From the NCBI RefSeq assembly GCF_000971335.1, contig NZ_JZJL01000049.1, forward strand, positions 1 through 35,473: a DNA stretch of 35,473 bases, given 5' to 3'. The position numbers were made by a program, and so were the translations under genes. Shown here in pieces: positions 21,113 through 29,807 of the stretch. Source of the stretch: Chromobacterium vaccinii. GTDB lineage: Bacteria > Pseudomonadota > Gammaproteobacteria > Burkholderiales > Chromobacteriaceae. Below the pieces are notes generated by a model, which saw only the letters and a program-made list of their open reading frames with translations, ran no database searches and was not told the origin of the DNA. Position 1 is the stretch's first letter. Each line of letters begins with the position of its first letter.

Positions 21113-21520
21113 ATGAAACCGCTCATCGCCACCCTCCTGCTGCTGTGCTGCGGCTTCGCCCAGGCTCAGGACTTTCCGGCCGGGGCATACGGCCACGAAT
21201 ACACAGCGCAAGCCGGCGAACCGGTCTGGAACCTGCGCATGGTTGGCGATGGACTGGAGCTGAGCGGCAGTAGTGGAAACGCGCCCGTATCGCTGCACAA
21301 TTTATCGGCCGCGGAGCGGGCTGCTTTCTGGCAAAAGATGGGATGGCCGGCGAAAAGCAGCGCGGCCGCGCAGTGCGCCGGCAATGGCGACGATCTGTTT
21401 TGCCAGGTGCCCAAGCGCGTTCGCTCCGGCATTTCCTGGCTGAAAGACAATGTGTCGGACTTTTTCCATTACAGCGAGATGGGCGGCGTGATGGAAATCA
21501 GCCGGCTGCCGCCGCGCTGA
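21113..21520 (+). CDS. Small secreted protein of unknown function
   Basis: A 135-residue protein with a clear signal peptide (MKPLIATLLLLCCGFAQAQ, cleavage near A18) and a mature part of about 115 residues containing two cysteines (in AAQCAGNGDDLFCQV), probably forming a disulfide in the periplasm. No membrane anchor or lipobox. The C-terminal part is polar and aromatic (WLKDNVSDFFHYSEMGG). I do not recognise a family. The ribosome site is weak. It converges on the adenosine-deaminase-like gene; only about 30 bp separate the two, and no clear terminator is seen between them. Confidence 0.75.
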   Translation: MKPLIATLLLLCCGFAQAQDFPAGAYGHEYTAQAGEPVWNLRMVGDGLELSGSSGNAPVSLHNLSAAERAAFWQKMGWPAKSSAAAQCAGNGDDLFCQVPKRVRSGISWLKDNVSDFFHYSEMGGVMEISRLPPR

Positions 21521-21551
21521 TTTCCGCGCCGCCCCTTGTTTCCGCGCCGCG

Positions 21552-23042
21552 TCAGCGCCCCATCTTGCGCAAGGCGGCCGCCCGCGCTTCGAATTGGGCG
21601 AAACGCTGCTCCAGCCGCTGTTGCTGCCGCGCCTTGTCCGCCGGGCTGAGGAAGGAATAGCGGATGCTGTTATAGACGGTGCGCTTCAACTCGTCGTACG
21701 AGGGTTGGTAGCGGTTGACGTACAGCAGGTATTCATTGCTGATGTCGCTGCGCGACACGCCTTCGTCGTCGGTGGAGATCACGAACGGCACGCCGTACTT
21801 GCGGTACAGCAGGATGGGATGCGCGGCGCCCTGCACGCCCAGGATGAACTGGTTGCTGGTGAGGTTGATTTCCACCGCCACGTCGCGGCGGCGCATCTCG
21901 TTCAGCAGGCTGTCCGGCCGGCTTTCGTGGCCGACGTCTATGCCGTGGCCTATCCGCTGCGCGCCGGCCAGTTCCACCGCCAGCCGGATGTGGTCGCGCA
22001 GGCCTTCCGGCGGCACCATGCCCAACACCAGTTCGCCAGCGTGCAGCGCCAGCTTCACGTCGGGAAAGCGCTGCTTGAGGAAGTGGATCATGCGCATGTG
22101 CAGCGCGTAATCGCGCATCGCCACGATGCCGTTTTCCGGGCCGACGATGTTCAGGCCCACCACCAGCGGATTGTCGTGCGCGGCGGCGAAACCGGCGTAC
22201 AGGCCGGCGAAGGTGGCCGACGGCTTGTTGTTGCGCGAAACATAGGTCTGGAAGCGCAGTGTGAAATCGTCGTCATCCATGCCCTGGGCGAAGCCCGCCA
22301 GATCCTGCCGGTAGCGCTGCACTTGCTCGGCGGTGGAGGCGTCCGCCGCCAGCGCCGATGCGGCCTGGCCCAGCGCCTGCTCGATGGCGGCCGGAGCGGC
22401 GTCCGGCGCCAGGCTGTCCAGATTGGCGGCCAGCGCGCTGTTGCCGGACGGCGCGCCGCGCAGCATGGTTTCCAGGTATTGCAGGTTTTCCGCCTTGGCC
22501 CGGGTTTTCAGCAGCTGCAGGCCTTCGCGCGGCGAATAGCCGGAAACGCCGCCGAAATAACCGAAGGTATCGAAAAACTGCTTGTCCGGCGGCGGCTGGT
22601 CATGGCTGTGGTTGTCGAAATCCTTGTCCGACCACAACGTCAGCAGCTTGCGGTACAAGGCGTTGTCGTCCTTGATCTGGCTGCCGCTCAGGCAGGGCGC
22701 GCCTGGCTGCGCCTGTTCCGGCTTGGTTTCTATTCTCAGCGTGGCCTGGTAGACACAGTACTTCTGCTTATCCACCCAATCGAGATAGGTTTCGGCGTAC
22801 AGCGCGCCGGTGTAATGGTGATGCAGATCGCCGCCCTTGGGCAGCATGTTCATCAGCATGCCCAGTTCGGCCCCCCGGCCCTTGTCGGCCAGCAGCTGCT
22901 GATAATAAGCGCGCGTCGCCTGGTAATTCGTCTTTTGCTGCGCCGCGCCCAGCGGCGCCTCCGCCCGCGCGCCCAGCGGCAACAGCGCCAGCGACAGGCA
23001 GGCCAAAGCCAGTATCGATTTCACATTCGTTCCCATTCGCAT
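21552..23042 (-). CDS. Secreted adenosine deaminase family hydrolase
   Basis: Predicted to deaminate adenosine or a related purine nucleoside outside the cytoplasm. A signal peptide is followed by the metal-dependent TIM-barrel motifs: KGGDLHHHYTGAL (zinc-binding His pair), LALHAGE (third His and catalytic Glu), RIGHGIDV, and STDDEGVSR where the usual SxDDP Asp is kept. The insert between the first and second motifs is long, as in secreted ADGF-type enzymes, and total length (about 490) fits that group. The start is uncertain: ATG 23042 or 23036, or GTG 23024, which has GGGAA before it and gives a clean signal peptide starting (M)KSILALACL. Monocistronic; may serve purine scavenging or remove a signal nucleoside. 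Confidence 0.88.
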   Translation of the reverse strand: MRMGTNVKSILALACLSLALLPLGARAEAPLGAAQQKTNYQATRAYYQQLLADKGRGAELGMLMNMLPKGGDLHHHYTGALYAETYLDWVDKQKYCVYQATLRIETKPEQAQPGAPCLSGSQIKDDNALYRKLLTLWSDKDFDNHSHDQPPPDKQFFDTFGYFGGVSGYSPREGLQLLKTRAKAENLQYLETMLRGAPSGNSALAANLDSLAPDAAPAAIEQALGQAASALAADASTAEQVQRYRQDLAGFAQGMDDDDFTLRFQTYVSRNNKPSATFAGLYAGFAAAHDNPLVVGLNIVGPENGIVAMRDYALHMRMIHFLKQRFPDVKLALHAGELVLGMVPPEGLRDHIRLAVELAGAQRIGHGIDVGHESRPDSLLNEMRRRDVAVEINLTSNQFILGVQGAAHPILLYRKYGVPFVISTDDEGVSRSDISNEYLLYVNRYQPSYDELKRTVYNSIRYSFLSPADKARQQQRLEQRFAQFEARAAALRKMGR

Positions 23043-23225
23043 TTTGACAACGACATAACCGTAACAGCGACGATGGGAAACCGGAAGAATGGCGGCATGG
23101 CAGCATGGCCAGCTGGATAAGGGCCAGCGGCCCAGACAAGAAACGTACCAGCCGTAACAAAAAATAAGAAAAACAGCTCTTTAGGATAGCTATAAAAGAC
23201 CGATATAAAGCACAAGAAGTCCCGA

Positions 23226-23423
23226 TCATCTCACCATGGAGCGATGCATAGCGGCAAACTCAGGCGAACCTTCCGATCCAGCACACTGATTGGTTGCGCC
23301 GCGCCACACCGCCATCCGCAGCACCCACCAGACCGCTATTCCGGCAAGGACTCCGGCAACGGTCACACTGCGAGACGACAGGCGGCAGCGACGCCAGATT
23401 GCCAGCGCTCTGCGCGACAACAT
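23226..23423 (-). CDS. Possible small membrane protein
   Basis: A 65-codon frame with a basic N-terminus ([18 protein letters not shown]) and one hydrophobic helix ([20 protein letters not shown]), followed by a short polar tail. The arrangement obeys the positive-inside rule, which is the only support; there is no recognisable family and no good ribosome site, and a palindrome lies directly upstream. It could be non-coding. Confidence 0.28.
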   Translation of the reverse strand: MLSRRALAIWRRCRLSSRSVTVAGVLAGIAVWWVLRMAVWRGATNQCAGSEGSPEFAAMHRSMVR

Positions 23424-23429
23424 CAACTC

Positions 23430-23451
23430 AGGCCATCCCGCGGGATGGCCT
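23430..23451. terminator. Perfect 22-bp palindrome, terminator-like
   Basis: AGGCCATCCCGCGGGATGGCCT (22 bp, palindromic) is followed on the plus strand by TTGTTATG. It lies 120 bp before nuoA and may isolate that gene from upstream transcription. Confidence 0.5.
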
Positions 23452-23572
23452 TTGTTATGACGGGCCGGGCCATGCCCTGCGGCTTTTACCAAACTTTTAC
23501 CGTTTGCCGCGGCACTCGGCGGCCTGTGGCGGTCTATTCCTGTTTCGCCATCTTGCGCAGGAAAACCGCCAC

Positions 23573-23932
23573 ATGCTGCAGAACTACTTCCCCATCCTGC
23601 TGTTCATCCTGGTCGGCCTACTGGTCGGCGTATTGCCGCTGCTGCTGGGCAAGCTGCTCGGCCCCAATCGGCCGGACCCGGAAAAGCTATCGCCGTACGA
23701 GTGCGGCTTCGAGGCGTTCGAGGACGCGCGGATGCGCTTCGACGTCCGCTACTACCTGGTGGCCATCCTGTTCATCCTGTTCGATCTGGAAGTGGCGTTC
23801 ATGATCCCGTGGGCAGCGACGCTCAAGGATGAACTGGGCTTGTTCGGCCTCGGAGCGATGGCGGTGTTCCTCGGCATCCTCACCATAGGCTTTGTCTACG
23901 AATGGAAAAAAGGCGCGCTGCAGTGGGACTGA
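23573..23932 (+). CDS. nuoA: NADH-quinone oxidoreductase subunit A, orphan copy
   Basis: A 119-residue three-helix membrane subunit of complex I. Diagnostic blocks are [36 protein letters not shown] and, at the end, [14 protein letters not shown]; the Cys of ECG and the acidic residues of the DLE motif, which lie in the quinone-chamber loop and third-helix region, are present. NuoA normally starts a 13-14 gene operon, but here no nuoB follows: the next gene converges from the other strand after 27 bp. It is therefore either a second copy or a displaced subunit gene. AGGAAA about 10 bp upstream supports ATG 23573; frames open further upstream lack homology. Confidence 0.92.
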   Translation: MLQNYFPILLFILVGLLVGVLPLLLGKLLGPNRPDPEKLSPYECGFEAFEDARMRFDVRYYLVAILFILFDLEVAFMIPWAATLKDELGLFGLGAMAVFLGILTIGFVYEWKKGALQWD

Positions 23933-23959
23933 GCGCGCCCGAAACCTGATCCCATCCAG

Positions 23960-25042
23960 CTAGGCCTGCGCGCAGGCCCGCCGCCTCTCTGCCATCCCGC
24001 GCGATTCGCCGGGCACGTGGTGCTCGTCCAGCCAGGCGGCCTGCAGCACTTCGGCGATCATTTCCTCGTAGTGCTCGCGCACCAGCCGGCGCACCGCCTC
24101 GTCGCGGTAAATGCGGGCGCAGGCCTGGCAATGGTGGGCATACATGCCTTCCCAGCGTATGCTTGGGTCGCGCGCGGCGGCCCAGGCCAGCACCCGCTCC
24201 GGCCCCAGGTAATGCAGCCACAGCTTGAGAAAATCCCCTTCCGCCGCTTCCACCGCGCGGGACAAGAAATCCGGCTGGTCGACAGTGGCCACGCTGAGCT
24301 CCGGGATCTGCCGCATGCCGATGCCGCAGCAGGCTCCCACCCGGCCGTCGGCCTGGATGGTGTAGGTCTGCAGCACATTGGAGCAGACGCGGAAGGACTT
24401 GAGATTGTGGTTGTCGGCGGCCACCCCGGGCGGATAGTCCTCCACCAGGCCCGGGTCCAGCGGCATCCACGGGCTTTCGACGATTTCGATCAGCGCCCTG
24501 TCCTCCGGCCCCAGCGCGGCGATGCGCGGATGGCCGGTGACCGAGGCGGCGGTCACCGCGCGCGCGGCGCGCAGCTCCACCATCACCCAGGCCTTGAGCC
24601 GGCGCCGCACCGCCGCCAGGCAGCCTTCCACCACCCGCTCCAGCGGCACGAAGCGCGCGTGCTCGTCGCCGGTGCTGTAATTGATCTCGGTCAGCCCGGC
24701 CTCCAGCAGCGCGTCCAGCCGACGATCGGCGCTGTTGGCGCTGACCGCCCAGTGAGCATTGCTGACCAGCCGCACCGGAAAGCCCAGTCCGCTGGCGTGA
24801 CGGATCGCGGTCAGCAGATCGCGCCAGCGCAGCGTCGCCTCGCCGCCGGTGAACACCACGTTGTAGAAGCCCAGCGCCCTGGCCTGGTCTATCGCCGACA
24901 GCATCGCCTGCAGCGTCAGGTTCTCTCGCGCCTTGGGATGGCTCATCGACGCGCAGTGCTCGCAAGCGGCCGGGCAGGCGTAAGTCGGCATGATGGACAA
25001 GGTCTTAGGCCCGCGGAACAGGCCGGGAACAGGCAGGTTCAT
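23960..25042 (-). CDS. Radical SAM enzyme with additional C-terminal cysteines
   Basis: A 360-residue protein. C23-x3-C27-x2-C30 (TYACPAACEHC) binds the SAM-cleaving 4Fe-4S cluster, GGEAT follows at the usual site for SAM binding, and the barrel continues to about 220. The C-terminal part has VCSNVLQTY, GACCGIG and HHCQACARIY, five more cysteines of the kind that hold an auxiliary cluster in SPASM/twitch enzymes. Such enzymes often modify peptides, forming thioether or C-C crosslinks. The upstream gene of the same operon (49 bp away) encodes a possible substrate. GGGAG precedes ATG 25042 by 7 bp. A 16-bp palindrome GGCCTGCGCGCAGGCC sits in its last codons. Confidence 0.88.
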   Translation of the reverse strand: MNLPVPGLFRGPKTLSIMPTYACPAACEHCASMSHPKARENLTLQAMLSAIDQARALGFYNVVFTGGEATLRWRDLLTAIRHASGLGFPVRLVSNAHWAVSANSADRRLDALLEAGLTEINYSTGDEHARFVPLERVVEGCLAAVRRRLKAWVMVELRAARAVTAASVTGHPRIAALGPEDRALIEIVESPWMPLDPGLVEDYPPGVAADNHNLKSFRVCSNVLQTYTIQADGRVGACCGIGMRQIPELSVATVDQPDFLSRAVEAAEGDFLKLWLHYLGPERVLAWAAARDPSIRWEGMYAHHCQACARIYRDEAVRRLVREHYEEMIAEVLQAAWLDEHHVPGESRGMAERRRACAQA

Positions 25043-25091
25043 TCGCGATCTCCCGCCGCGGCGCGCGGAGAACGCGCGCAGCGGCCCGAGT

Positions 25092-25736
25092 TCAGACCTT
25101 GAGCTGGCCGGCGGCCTGCATCTGCTTGGCCTGGTCCACCAACTGGCTGATCACCGTGCGCAGCAGCGCCGCGTCGGCCACGCCGCCGAAACCGAAGGGC
25201 AAGCCGGAAGCGAAACCGTTGAAGTTCTGGCTGGAGCGCAAGGTCTGGTCCGAGGTGGACGGCGTCGCCGGCGGCGTGGCCACGCTCTTTTCCGGGCCGA
25301 TCAGCAGCTGTTCGGCGGAATTGCCGAAACCCGGCAGACCGAAGCCATCGCTGGCCAGTTTGAACATCGCCCGGATCAGGTCGGCGTCGGCGTGCTTCAG
25401 CACCGCGGCGGCGAAGTCCTTGCTGAACTGCTCCTCGCTGACCGGCTTGCCCGCCGGACTGGCGGGATAGTCGTCCATCCACTGGCGGAAGCCATCGTTG
25501 GCCAGCATGGAAAACAGCAGACGGTTGACGTCGGACACCTGCTGGGCCGGCAGCTGGCGCTGGCTGACCTTGGCCGTCAGCACTCCGACAGGGTTGTGGA
25601 TGAATTCGGCGCGCGCCGCCGGATCCTTGTCCAGCTGGGCGAACAGCGTCTGGGCATTGCTGCGCAGCTGCGCGGCCGGCAGAACCAGCGGCGCGCTCTG
25701 CGCCGGCTTGATCGACTGGATGGTGGTGGTCTTCAT
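25092..25736 (-). CDS. Gly/Phe-rich protein, possible radical SAM substrate (RiPP-like precursor)
   Basis: A 214-residue protein without signal peptide. Residues of about 30-60 (LFAQLDKDPAARAEFIHNPV, then GVL) resemble the L..D...R..F..NP..VL pattern of Nif11-type leader peptides; this is a resemblance by eye. A middle helical part follows, then a region with repeated Gly-Phe motifs, DGFGLPGFGNS and NFNGFASGLPFGFGG (about 130-185), and a final amphipathic helix. There is no cysteine. GGGAGG four bases before ATG 25736 is a very strong ribosome site, fitting a highly expressed substrate. It is the first gene of a two-gene operon with a radical SAM enzyme. It could also be an unrelated structural or secreted protein; no transporter or protease lies nearby. 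Confidence 0.6.
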   Translation of the reverse strand: MKTTTIQSIKPAQSAPLVLPAAQLRSNAQTLFAQLDKDPAARAEFIHNPVGVLTAKVSQRQLPAQQVSDVNRLLFSMLANDGFRQWMDDYPASPAGKPVSEEQFSKDFAAAVLKHADADLIRAMFKLASDGFGLPGFGNSAEQLLIGPEKSVATPPATPSTSDQTLRSSQNFNGFASGLPFGFGGVADAALLRTVISQLVDQAKQMQAAGQLKV

Positions 25737-25888
25737 GATGCCTCCCGTTAGGGAACACGGAACTTCCGCGGCGGTGGCGTGAAAACGGCGGAGCCGCCGT
25801 CCGCATCGCCGCGGCACATCGCGCGCCCAGAACCGGCCGCGCGGACATCCCCTTTGCGCAATTCGTTCATGATAGAACCATCAATACC

Positions 25889-25903
25889 AGAACAAACTGT
25901 TCT
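25889..25903. promoter_or_regulatory. Perfect inverted repeat upstream of the radical SAM operon
   Basis: AGAACA-AAC-TGTTCT lies 150 bp before the operon's first ATG and near a weak minus-strand -10 (TATCAT, 25870-25875). It could be a regulator site. No known consensus is claimed. Confidence 0.4.
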
Positions 25904-26469
25904 TTATGACAGTCACGCCACGTCTTCGCCCTGCAACGGATGGCGTGGCTCGTCCCCCGGCGCACCGCCACGGCCAGAATGCGCCTGTCTCCCATGCCAT
26001 TGGCCATGGCTGCTTAAACAGCAAGCACCGCGCGCAGAGCGCTTCGCCGCCATTAGAGCAAAAATCCCATTAAACTCTTGCGCCGACATAAAAAACAAAG
26101 TGGAACAAAAATGCTTGGCGGAATTAATTAAAAGCGCTTCCGACTAATAAAAAGCATAAAAACGAAACATAATAAAGAGCAATTACTTCAATTTCGAAAA
26201 TTAAAATATATGCTCTACTTTAAAAGAACGCGACCATCGGAGCATAACCAGAATCCGCCCGGCGTACTTAAAAAATTCAAATATTCAGAAAAATTTACAT
26301 GCGCGAAATGTGATTTACCTGCGGCAGTAAAAAATCAGATTCGCAATAATATGGTTGGTAAATAATTCAAGTTGCGCCCCATTATTTTTTCAATTAGCAT
26401 CAACGCCCTTTACGGGGGACATCCTCGTAAAACCAGGCATTCCCGCCTTAATTTCCGTGAAAAAATAAA
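25904..26469. other. Long AT-rich gene-free stretch
   Basis: About 565 bp between divergent operons. From about 26080 the sequence is strikingly AT-rich against the GC-rich backbone and all frames are short and broken. I see no repeats, RNA gene or clear promoter; only the last part must contain the promoter of the 26470 lipoprotein gene. Its composition suggests acquired or H-NS-like-silenced DNA. Confidence 0.4.
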
Positions 26470-26832
26470 ATGAAACACTTGCTGCTGCCCGCCGCCGTGT
26501 TGGCCCTCGGCCTGACCGGTTGCGCCTCGATTCTGAACGACCAAACCCAACAAGTTAACGTGTCCAGCTCCACCGGCACTGAAATCAAGGGCACCATCGA
26601 TGGCCAAGCATTCAAAGCGCCCGGCATCGTCGACCTGAAGCGTGAAAACAAGAACAAGATCATCATGACCGAAACCGAAGGTTGCGCTCAGCAAACCGTC
26701 GCGGAAAAAACGGTCGATCCGAAATTCTTCATCAACATCCTGAGCGGCGGCGCGTTCGGCTCCACCACCGACTACTCCACCGAAAAAATGTGGAAGTACT
26801 CGGACAATATCGTTGTTTCTTGCCGGAAATAA
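26470..26832 (+). CDS. Small outer-membrane-type lipoprotein
   Basis: A 120-residue lipoprotein: signal peptide with lipobox LTGC, then CASILNDQTQQVNV, a PEGA-like beta strand start, a short beta domain and a C-terminal segment FFINILSGGAFGSTTDYSTEKMWKYSDN. The ending matches a widespread family of short lipoproteins with an S-G-G-x-F-G-x-x-x-D-Y-x-T-x-x-M-x-x-Y signature, whose function is not established. Residue after the lipid Cys is Ala, so outer-membrane sorting is expected. Its stop shares one base with the next start (TAATG at 26830-26834), meaning translational coupling to the DUF4105 protein, with which it probably works. Only a weak ribosome site is seen. Confidence 0.85.
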   Translation: MKHLLLPAAVLALGLTGCASILNDQTQQVNVSSSTGTEIKGTIDGQAFKAPGIVDLKRENKNKIIMTETEGCAQQTVAEKTVDPKFFINILSGGAFGSTTDYSTEKMWKYSDNIVVSCRK

Positions 26833-28670
26833 TGAATCTACGCGATATCATCGCCAAGGGCGGCAGCATTGCCGCCCTTTTTTGCTTGCTCGCGGGACAC
26901 TGCGCCCAGGCCGAAGACAGCCTGCCCGAACAGTTGATCGCCACGGCGCGCTCCGCGCGTCTGGCCGAAACCATCGAATGGCAGTCTCTGCTGCATAGCC
27001 AGAACGGCGAGCCCCTCGTCACCGATCCGGATTTTCTCCTCTCCGGCCAGCCCTTCTCCGCAGCTCGGGAACTCGACGCGACGCTGCGCCTGTTGTACGG
27101 CGGCGCTCAGGACGCGGTCTGCCGCTTCCCTGCCCGCTACTGGTGGCTGCGAAAAACGCTGGACGCGCCGGAACTGCCGCTGGACCAATGCCAGGAAGCG
27201 GCGGACTTCCGCGCGCGCGCGCCGATGGACCGCATCAGCCTGGTATTCGCCAGTGAAAACCAGGCCTTGCCCGCCAGCATGCTGGGGCATGCTTTCCTGA
27301 AGATTTCCGGCGCGCGGCCGGACGGGAGCCCCCTGGAGCACGCGATCTCCTTCTATACCGACGCCGATACCTGGAACCTGCCCAAGCTGCTGGTGGACAG
27401 CCTGCTCATCGGCAAGACCGGCTATTTCGCGCTGTCGCCTTATCGCGAGCAATTGCGGCGCTACGTCGATCAGGAGCAGCGCAGCGTCTGGGAATACGAT
27501 TTGTCGTTCGACGCCTGGCAGCGCGAGCTGATCCGGCTGCACCTGCTGGAACTGAAGCGGGCGCGGCTGACTTACTTTTTCCAGAAGTACAATTGCGCGA
27601 CCGTCATCCACTTCATCATGGGATTGAGCGGCAAGCCGCTGCCGGCCAAGCGCTGGCTGGCGCCGATGGAGCTGGTGCGCGAAGCGAGCGACGCGGGCCT
27701 GGTCCAGGCCAGCAGGATGATCGCGCCCAGCCGCTGGCTGGTGCGGACCCTGGATGAAACGCTGCCCGCCGACCGCCGCCGGGAAAACCAGCGCGCGCTG
27801 GCAGAGGGCGAAGTGCCCGCCGGCCTGGCGCAGCCGCCCAGCCCCGAGGGCTTTCTGCAACTGGAGCACGCGCAGGCGCTCAACCAGCACCTGTACCTGG
27901 AACAAAAGCTGGCCCGCGAACGCTGGCTGTCCAACGCCGCGCGGCTCGAGGCCCTGGAGCGGGAGCGCTACCCCGGAATGTCCCTGGACATGAGCAAGGG
28001 CTTTGGTCCGATGTCCACGCCGCCCTCCTCCCAGGCCAGCCTGTCCTGGCTGCGTCGCGACGGCGAAGACAATCTGGAAATCAGCCTGGTGCCCGCCTCC
28101 CACCGTCTTGACGACGACAACCGCGGCTACAACCAGGAGAACGAGCTGCAAATCCTGGCCCCGACGTTCCGGATGCCTCTGCGCGGCGGATCGCCTAGGC
28201 TGCGGCAATTCGTGCTGTACGGCATGCAGACCCTGCTGCCGCGCGACCCGATCGCCGGCGGCCTGGCCGGGCGGCTGAACATCGCCTACCAGCAGCAACT
28301 GGATCAAAATTTGCAGGAGCGGTCCGTCGCGCAAATCAACGGCGCGCTCGGCCTGGCCCGGCGCGTCCAGCGCGACGCGGACTTCTACGCGCTGGCGGGC
28401 GGCGGGCTCGCCACCGCCGGCAGGCAAGGCTACGCCTTCGGCGAACTGGAAGGCGGCGTGATGGTGCGCGAACTATGGGACATGAAAACCTGGCTGTCGG
28501 TCAGCCGGCATTTCAATCAGGCGGACAGCGGCAGCGCATTCAGCCGCGTCAGCCTGCGGCAGATCCGCTACCTGAACCGGAATCAAAGCGTGTCCGCCAG
28601 CTGGAAACAGGAGCAGTCTGGCGCCCTCGTCCGCCGCGAATGGCAGCTGGGTTACAAGCAGCTGTTTTGA
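26832..28670 (+). CDS. DUF4105 periplasmic/outer-membrane protein
   Basis: A 612-residue exported protein. After a signal peptide (cleavage near AQA), residues of about 100-320 form the DUF4105 domain (also called Lnb N-terminal periplasmic domain): MDRISLVFASENQALPASMLGHAFLKI, the YFALSPYREQLRRYVDQEQRSVWEYDL block and FFQKYNCATVIHFI, with a conserved His and Cys that resemble a papain-like NlpC/P60 active site. The C-terminal 250 residues alternate polar and aromatic strands and end in aromatic F, as in outer-membrane beta barrels. In Bacteroides a related N-terminal domain occurs with Lnb lipoprotein acyltransferase; an enzymatic role on lipoproteins or peptidoglycan is possible but not shown. 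Coupled to the upstream lipoprotein. Confidence 0.82.
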   Translation: MNLRDIIAKGGSIAALFCLLAGHCAQAEDSLPEQLIATARSARLAETIEWQSLLHSQNGEPLVTDPDFLLSGQPFSAARELDATLRLLYGGAQDAVCRFPARYWWLRKTLDAPELPLDQCQEAADFRARAPMDRISLVFASENQALPASMLGHAFLKISGARPDGSPLEHAISFYTDADTWNLPKLLVDSLLIGKTGYFALSPYREQLRRYVDQEQRSVWEYDLSFDAWQRELIRLHLLELKRARLTYFFQKYNCATVIHFIMGLSGKPLPAKRWLAPMELVREASDAGLVQASRMIAPSRWLVRTLDETLPADRRRENQRALAEGEVPAGLAQPPSPEGFLQLEHAQALNQHLYLEQKLARERWLSNAARLEALERERYPGMSLDMSKGFGPMSTPPSSQASLSWLRRDGEDNLEISLVPASHRLDDDNRGYNQENELQILAPTFRMPLRGGSPRLRQFVLYGMQTLLPRDPIAGGLAGRLNIAYQQQLDQNLQERSVAQINGALGLARRVQRDADFYALAGGGLATAGRQGYAFGELEGGVMVRELWDMKTWLSVSRHFNQADSGSAFSRVSLRQIRYLNRNQSVSASWKQEQSGALVRREWQLGYKQLF

Positions 28671-28765
28671 AAACGGGCGGGCGACGCGGAAATATTCCCG
28701 ACACGTAACAACCTGGCCGGGATTATTGTGTACCATTTTAACGTACCCATCCCGCCTGTTCCGCC

Positions 28766-29683
28766 ATGATAGTCCGCAACATTCCGTCCTGGTTCCGCCT
28801 GCTGTTCGTCTGGCAAGGCTCGGTGCTGCCGCGCATCCTGCCGCGGCTGATGCTGGTGCTGGCGGTGGCCATCGCCGCCGCCTCCATCCGCCACTGGTGG
28901 CTGGCCAGCCTGCGCGAGTCGTCGCTGGGCATCCCCACTTTCACCTTGCTGGGCGTGTCGCTGGCGATCTTCCTCGGCTTTCGCAACTCGGTCAGCTACG
29001 ACCGCTTCTGGGAAGCCCGCAAGCTGTGGGGCAGCCTGCTGATCGTCAGCCGCTCGCTGGGGCGGCAAATGCTGGCGGCGCTGGGCGACGGCGCCGACAG
29101 CCGCCGCTTCGTCGACGCCGCCTGCGCGTTCGCCTACGCGCTGAAGGCGCAACTGCGCGGCGACGACGCCGACCAGCACCTGAAACGGCTGCTGCCGGCG
29201 GAGGAGTGGGAGCGGATCATGACCGGCAGCTTCCGGCCGGCGTTGATCCTGGCCTGGCTGGGCCGCGAGGCGCAGCGGCTGCAGCGCGAGGGGCGGCTGA
29301 GCGAGCTGCAATGGCACGCGCTGGACCGCAATCTGAACACGCTGTCGGAAATACTGGGCGGCTGCGAGCGCATCGCCACCACGCCGATGCCCTTCACCTA
29401 CCGCGTGCTCTTGAACCGCACGGTGACCATCTACTGTCTGCTGCTGCCCGCCGGGCTGGCCAGCAGCATAGGCTGGCTGACGCCGCCGATCGCGGTGTTC
29501 ATCGCCTACACCTATTTCGCGCTGGAACAGATCGCCGAAGAGCTGGAGGAGCCGTTCGGCACCGAGGGCAACGACCTGCCGCTGTCCACGCTGTGCCATA
29601 CCATCGAATCGTCGCTGCGCGAGATGCAGGGCCTGCCGATGGAGACGCCGCCGCCGCCCAAGCGCGGCGTATACCTGCATTGA
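28766..29683 (+). CDS. Bestrophin-family ion channel (YneE-like)
   Basis: A 305-residue membrane protein of the bestrophin family. Typical features are the N-terminal membrane segment (LMLVLAVAIAAASI), the conserved FLGFRNSVSYDRFWEARKLWG block just after the second segment, and the C-terminal pair of segments with AGLASSIGWLTPPIAVFIAYTYFALEQIAEELEEPFG, whose acidic E-E-L-E-x-P-F-G motif is a family hallmark. Bacterial members form pentameric channels; the structurally known one from Klebsiella is sodium-selective, and others pass anions. Physiological role is unclear. Monocistronic, 95 bp after the DUF4105 gene. The ATG at 28766 gives the normal length. Confidence 0.92.
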   Translation: MIVRNIPSWFRLLFVWQGSVLPRILPRLMLVLAVAIAAASIRHWWLASLRESSLGIPTFTLLGVSLAIFLGFRNSVSYDRFWEARKLWGSLLIVSRSLGRQMLAALGDGADSRRFVDAACAFAYALKAQLRGDDADQHLKRLLPAEEWERIMTGSFRPALILAWLGREAQRLQREGRLSELQWHALDRNLNTLSEILGGCERIATTPMPFTYRVLLNRTVTIYCLLLPAGLASSIGWLTPPIAVFIAYTYFALEQIAEELEEPFGTEGNDLPLSTLCHTIESSLREMQGLPMETPPPPKRGVYLH

Positions 29684-29750
29684 GCACCGGGTGGCAATGA
29701 CATTGGAGTTTGCATAGAATGGACGGCTCCGAACGACCCCCGGCGCCCCC

Positions 29751-29807
29751 ATGTCCCTGACCCGCCTGCTGTTCAGCTTCGTCTCCCGCCATTGGCGCTC
29801 CTACTGA
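29751..29807 (+). pseudogene. 18-codon stub resembling the start of an ABC exporter
   Basis: ATG 29751 begins MSLTRLLFSFVSRHWRSY and meets a TGA at 29805. Such basic-hydrophobic openings (LLxFVxRHWRxY) are typical of ABC transporter fusion proteins, where a membrane segment would follow at once. Here the frame stops and unrelated sequence follows. A -10-like TAGAAT at 29715-29720 lies upstream. I read it as a truncated gene at the left edge of an inserted cluster. The rest, 29808-29984, has short hairpins but no gene. Confidence 0.4.

Noticed and set aside
21594-23120. 508-codon open frame antisense to the adenosine deaminase gene
   Set aside because: Shadow of a gene with all catalytic motifs in place.
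26838-28427. 529-codon open frame antisense to the DUF4105 gene
   Set aside because: Shadow frame created by high GC at third positions; no signal, domain or ribosome site.
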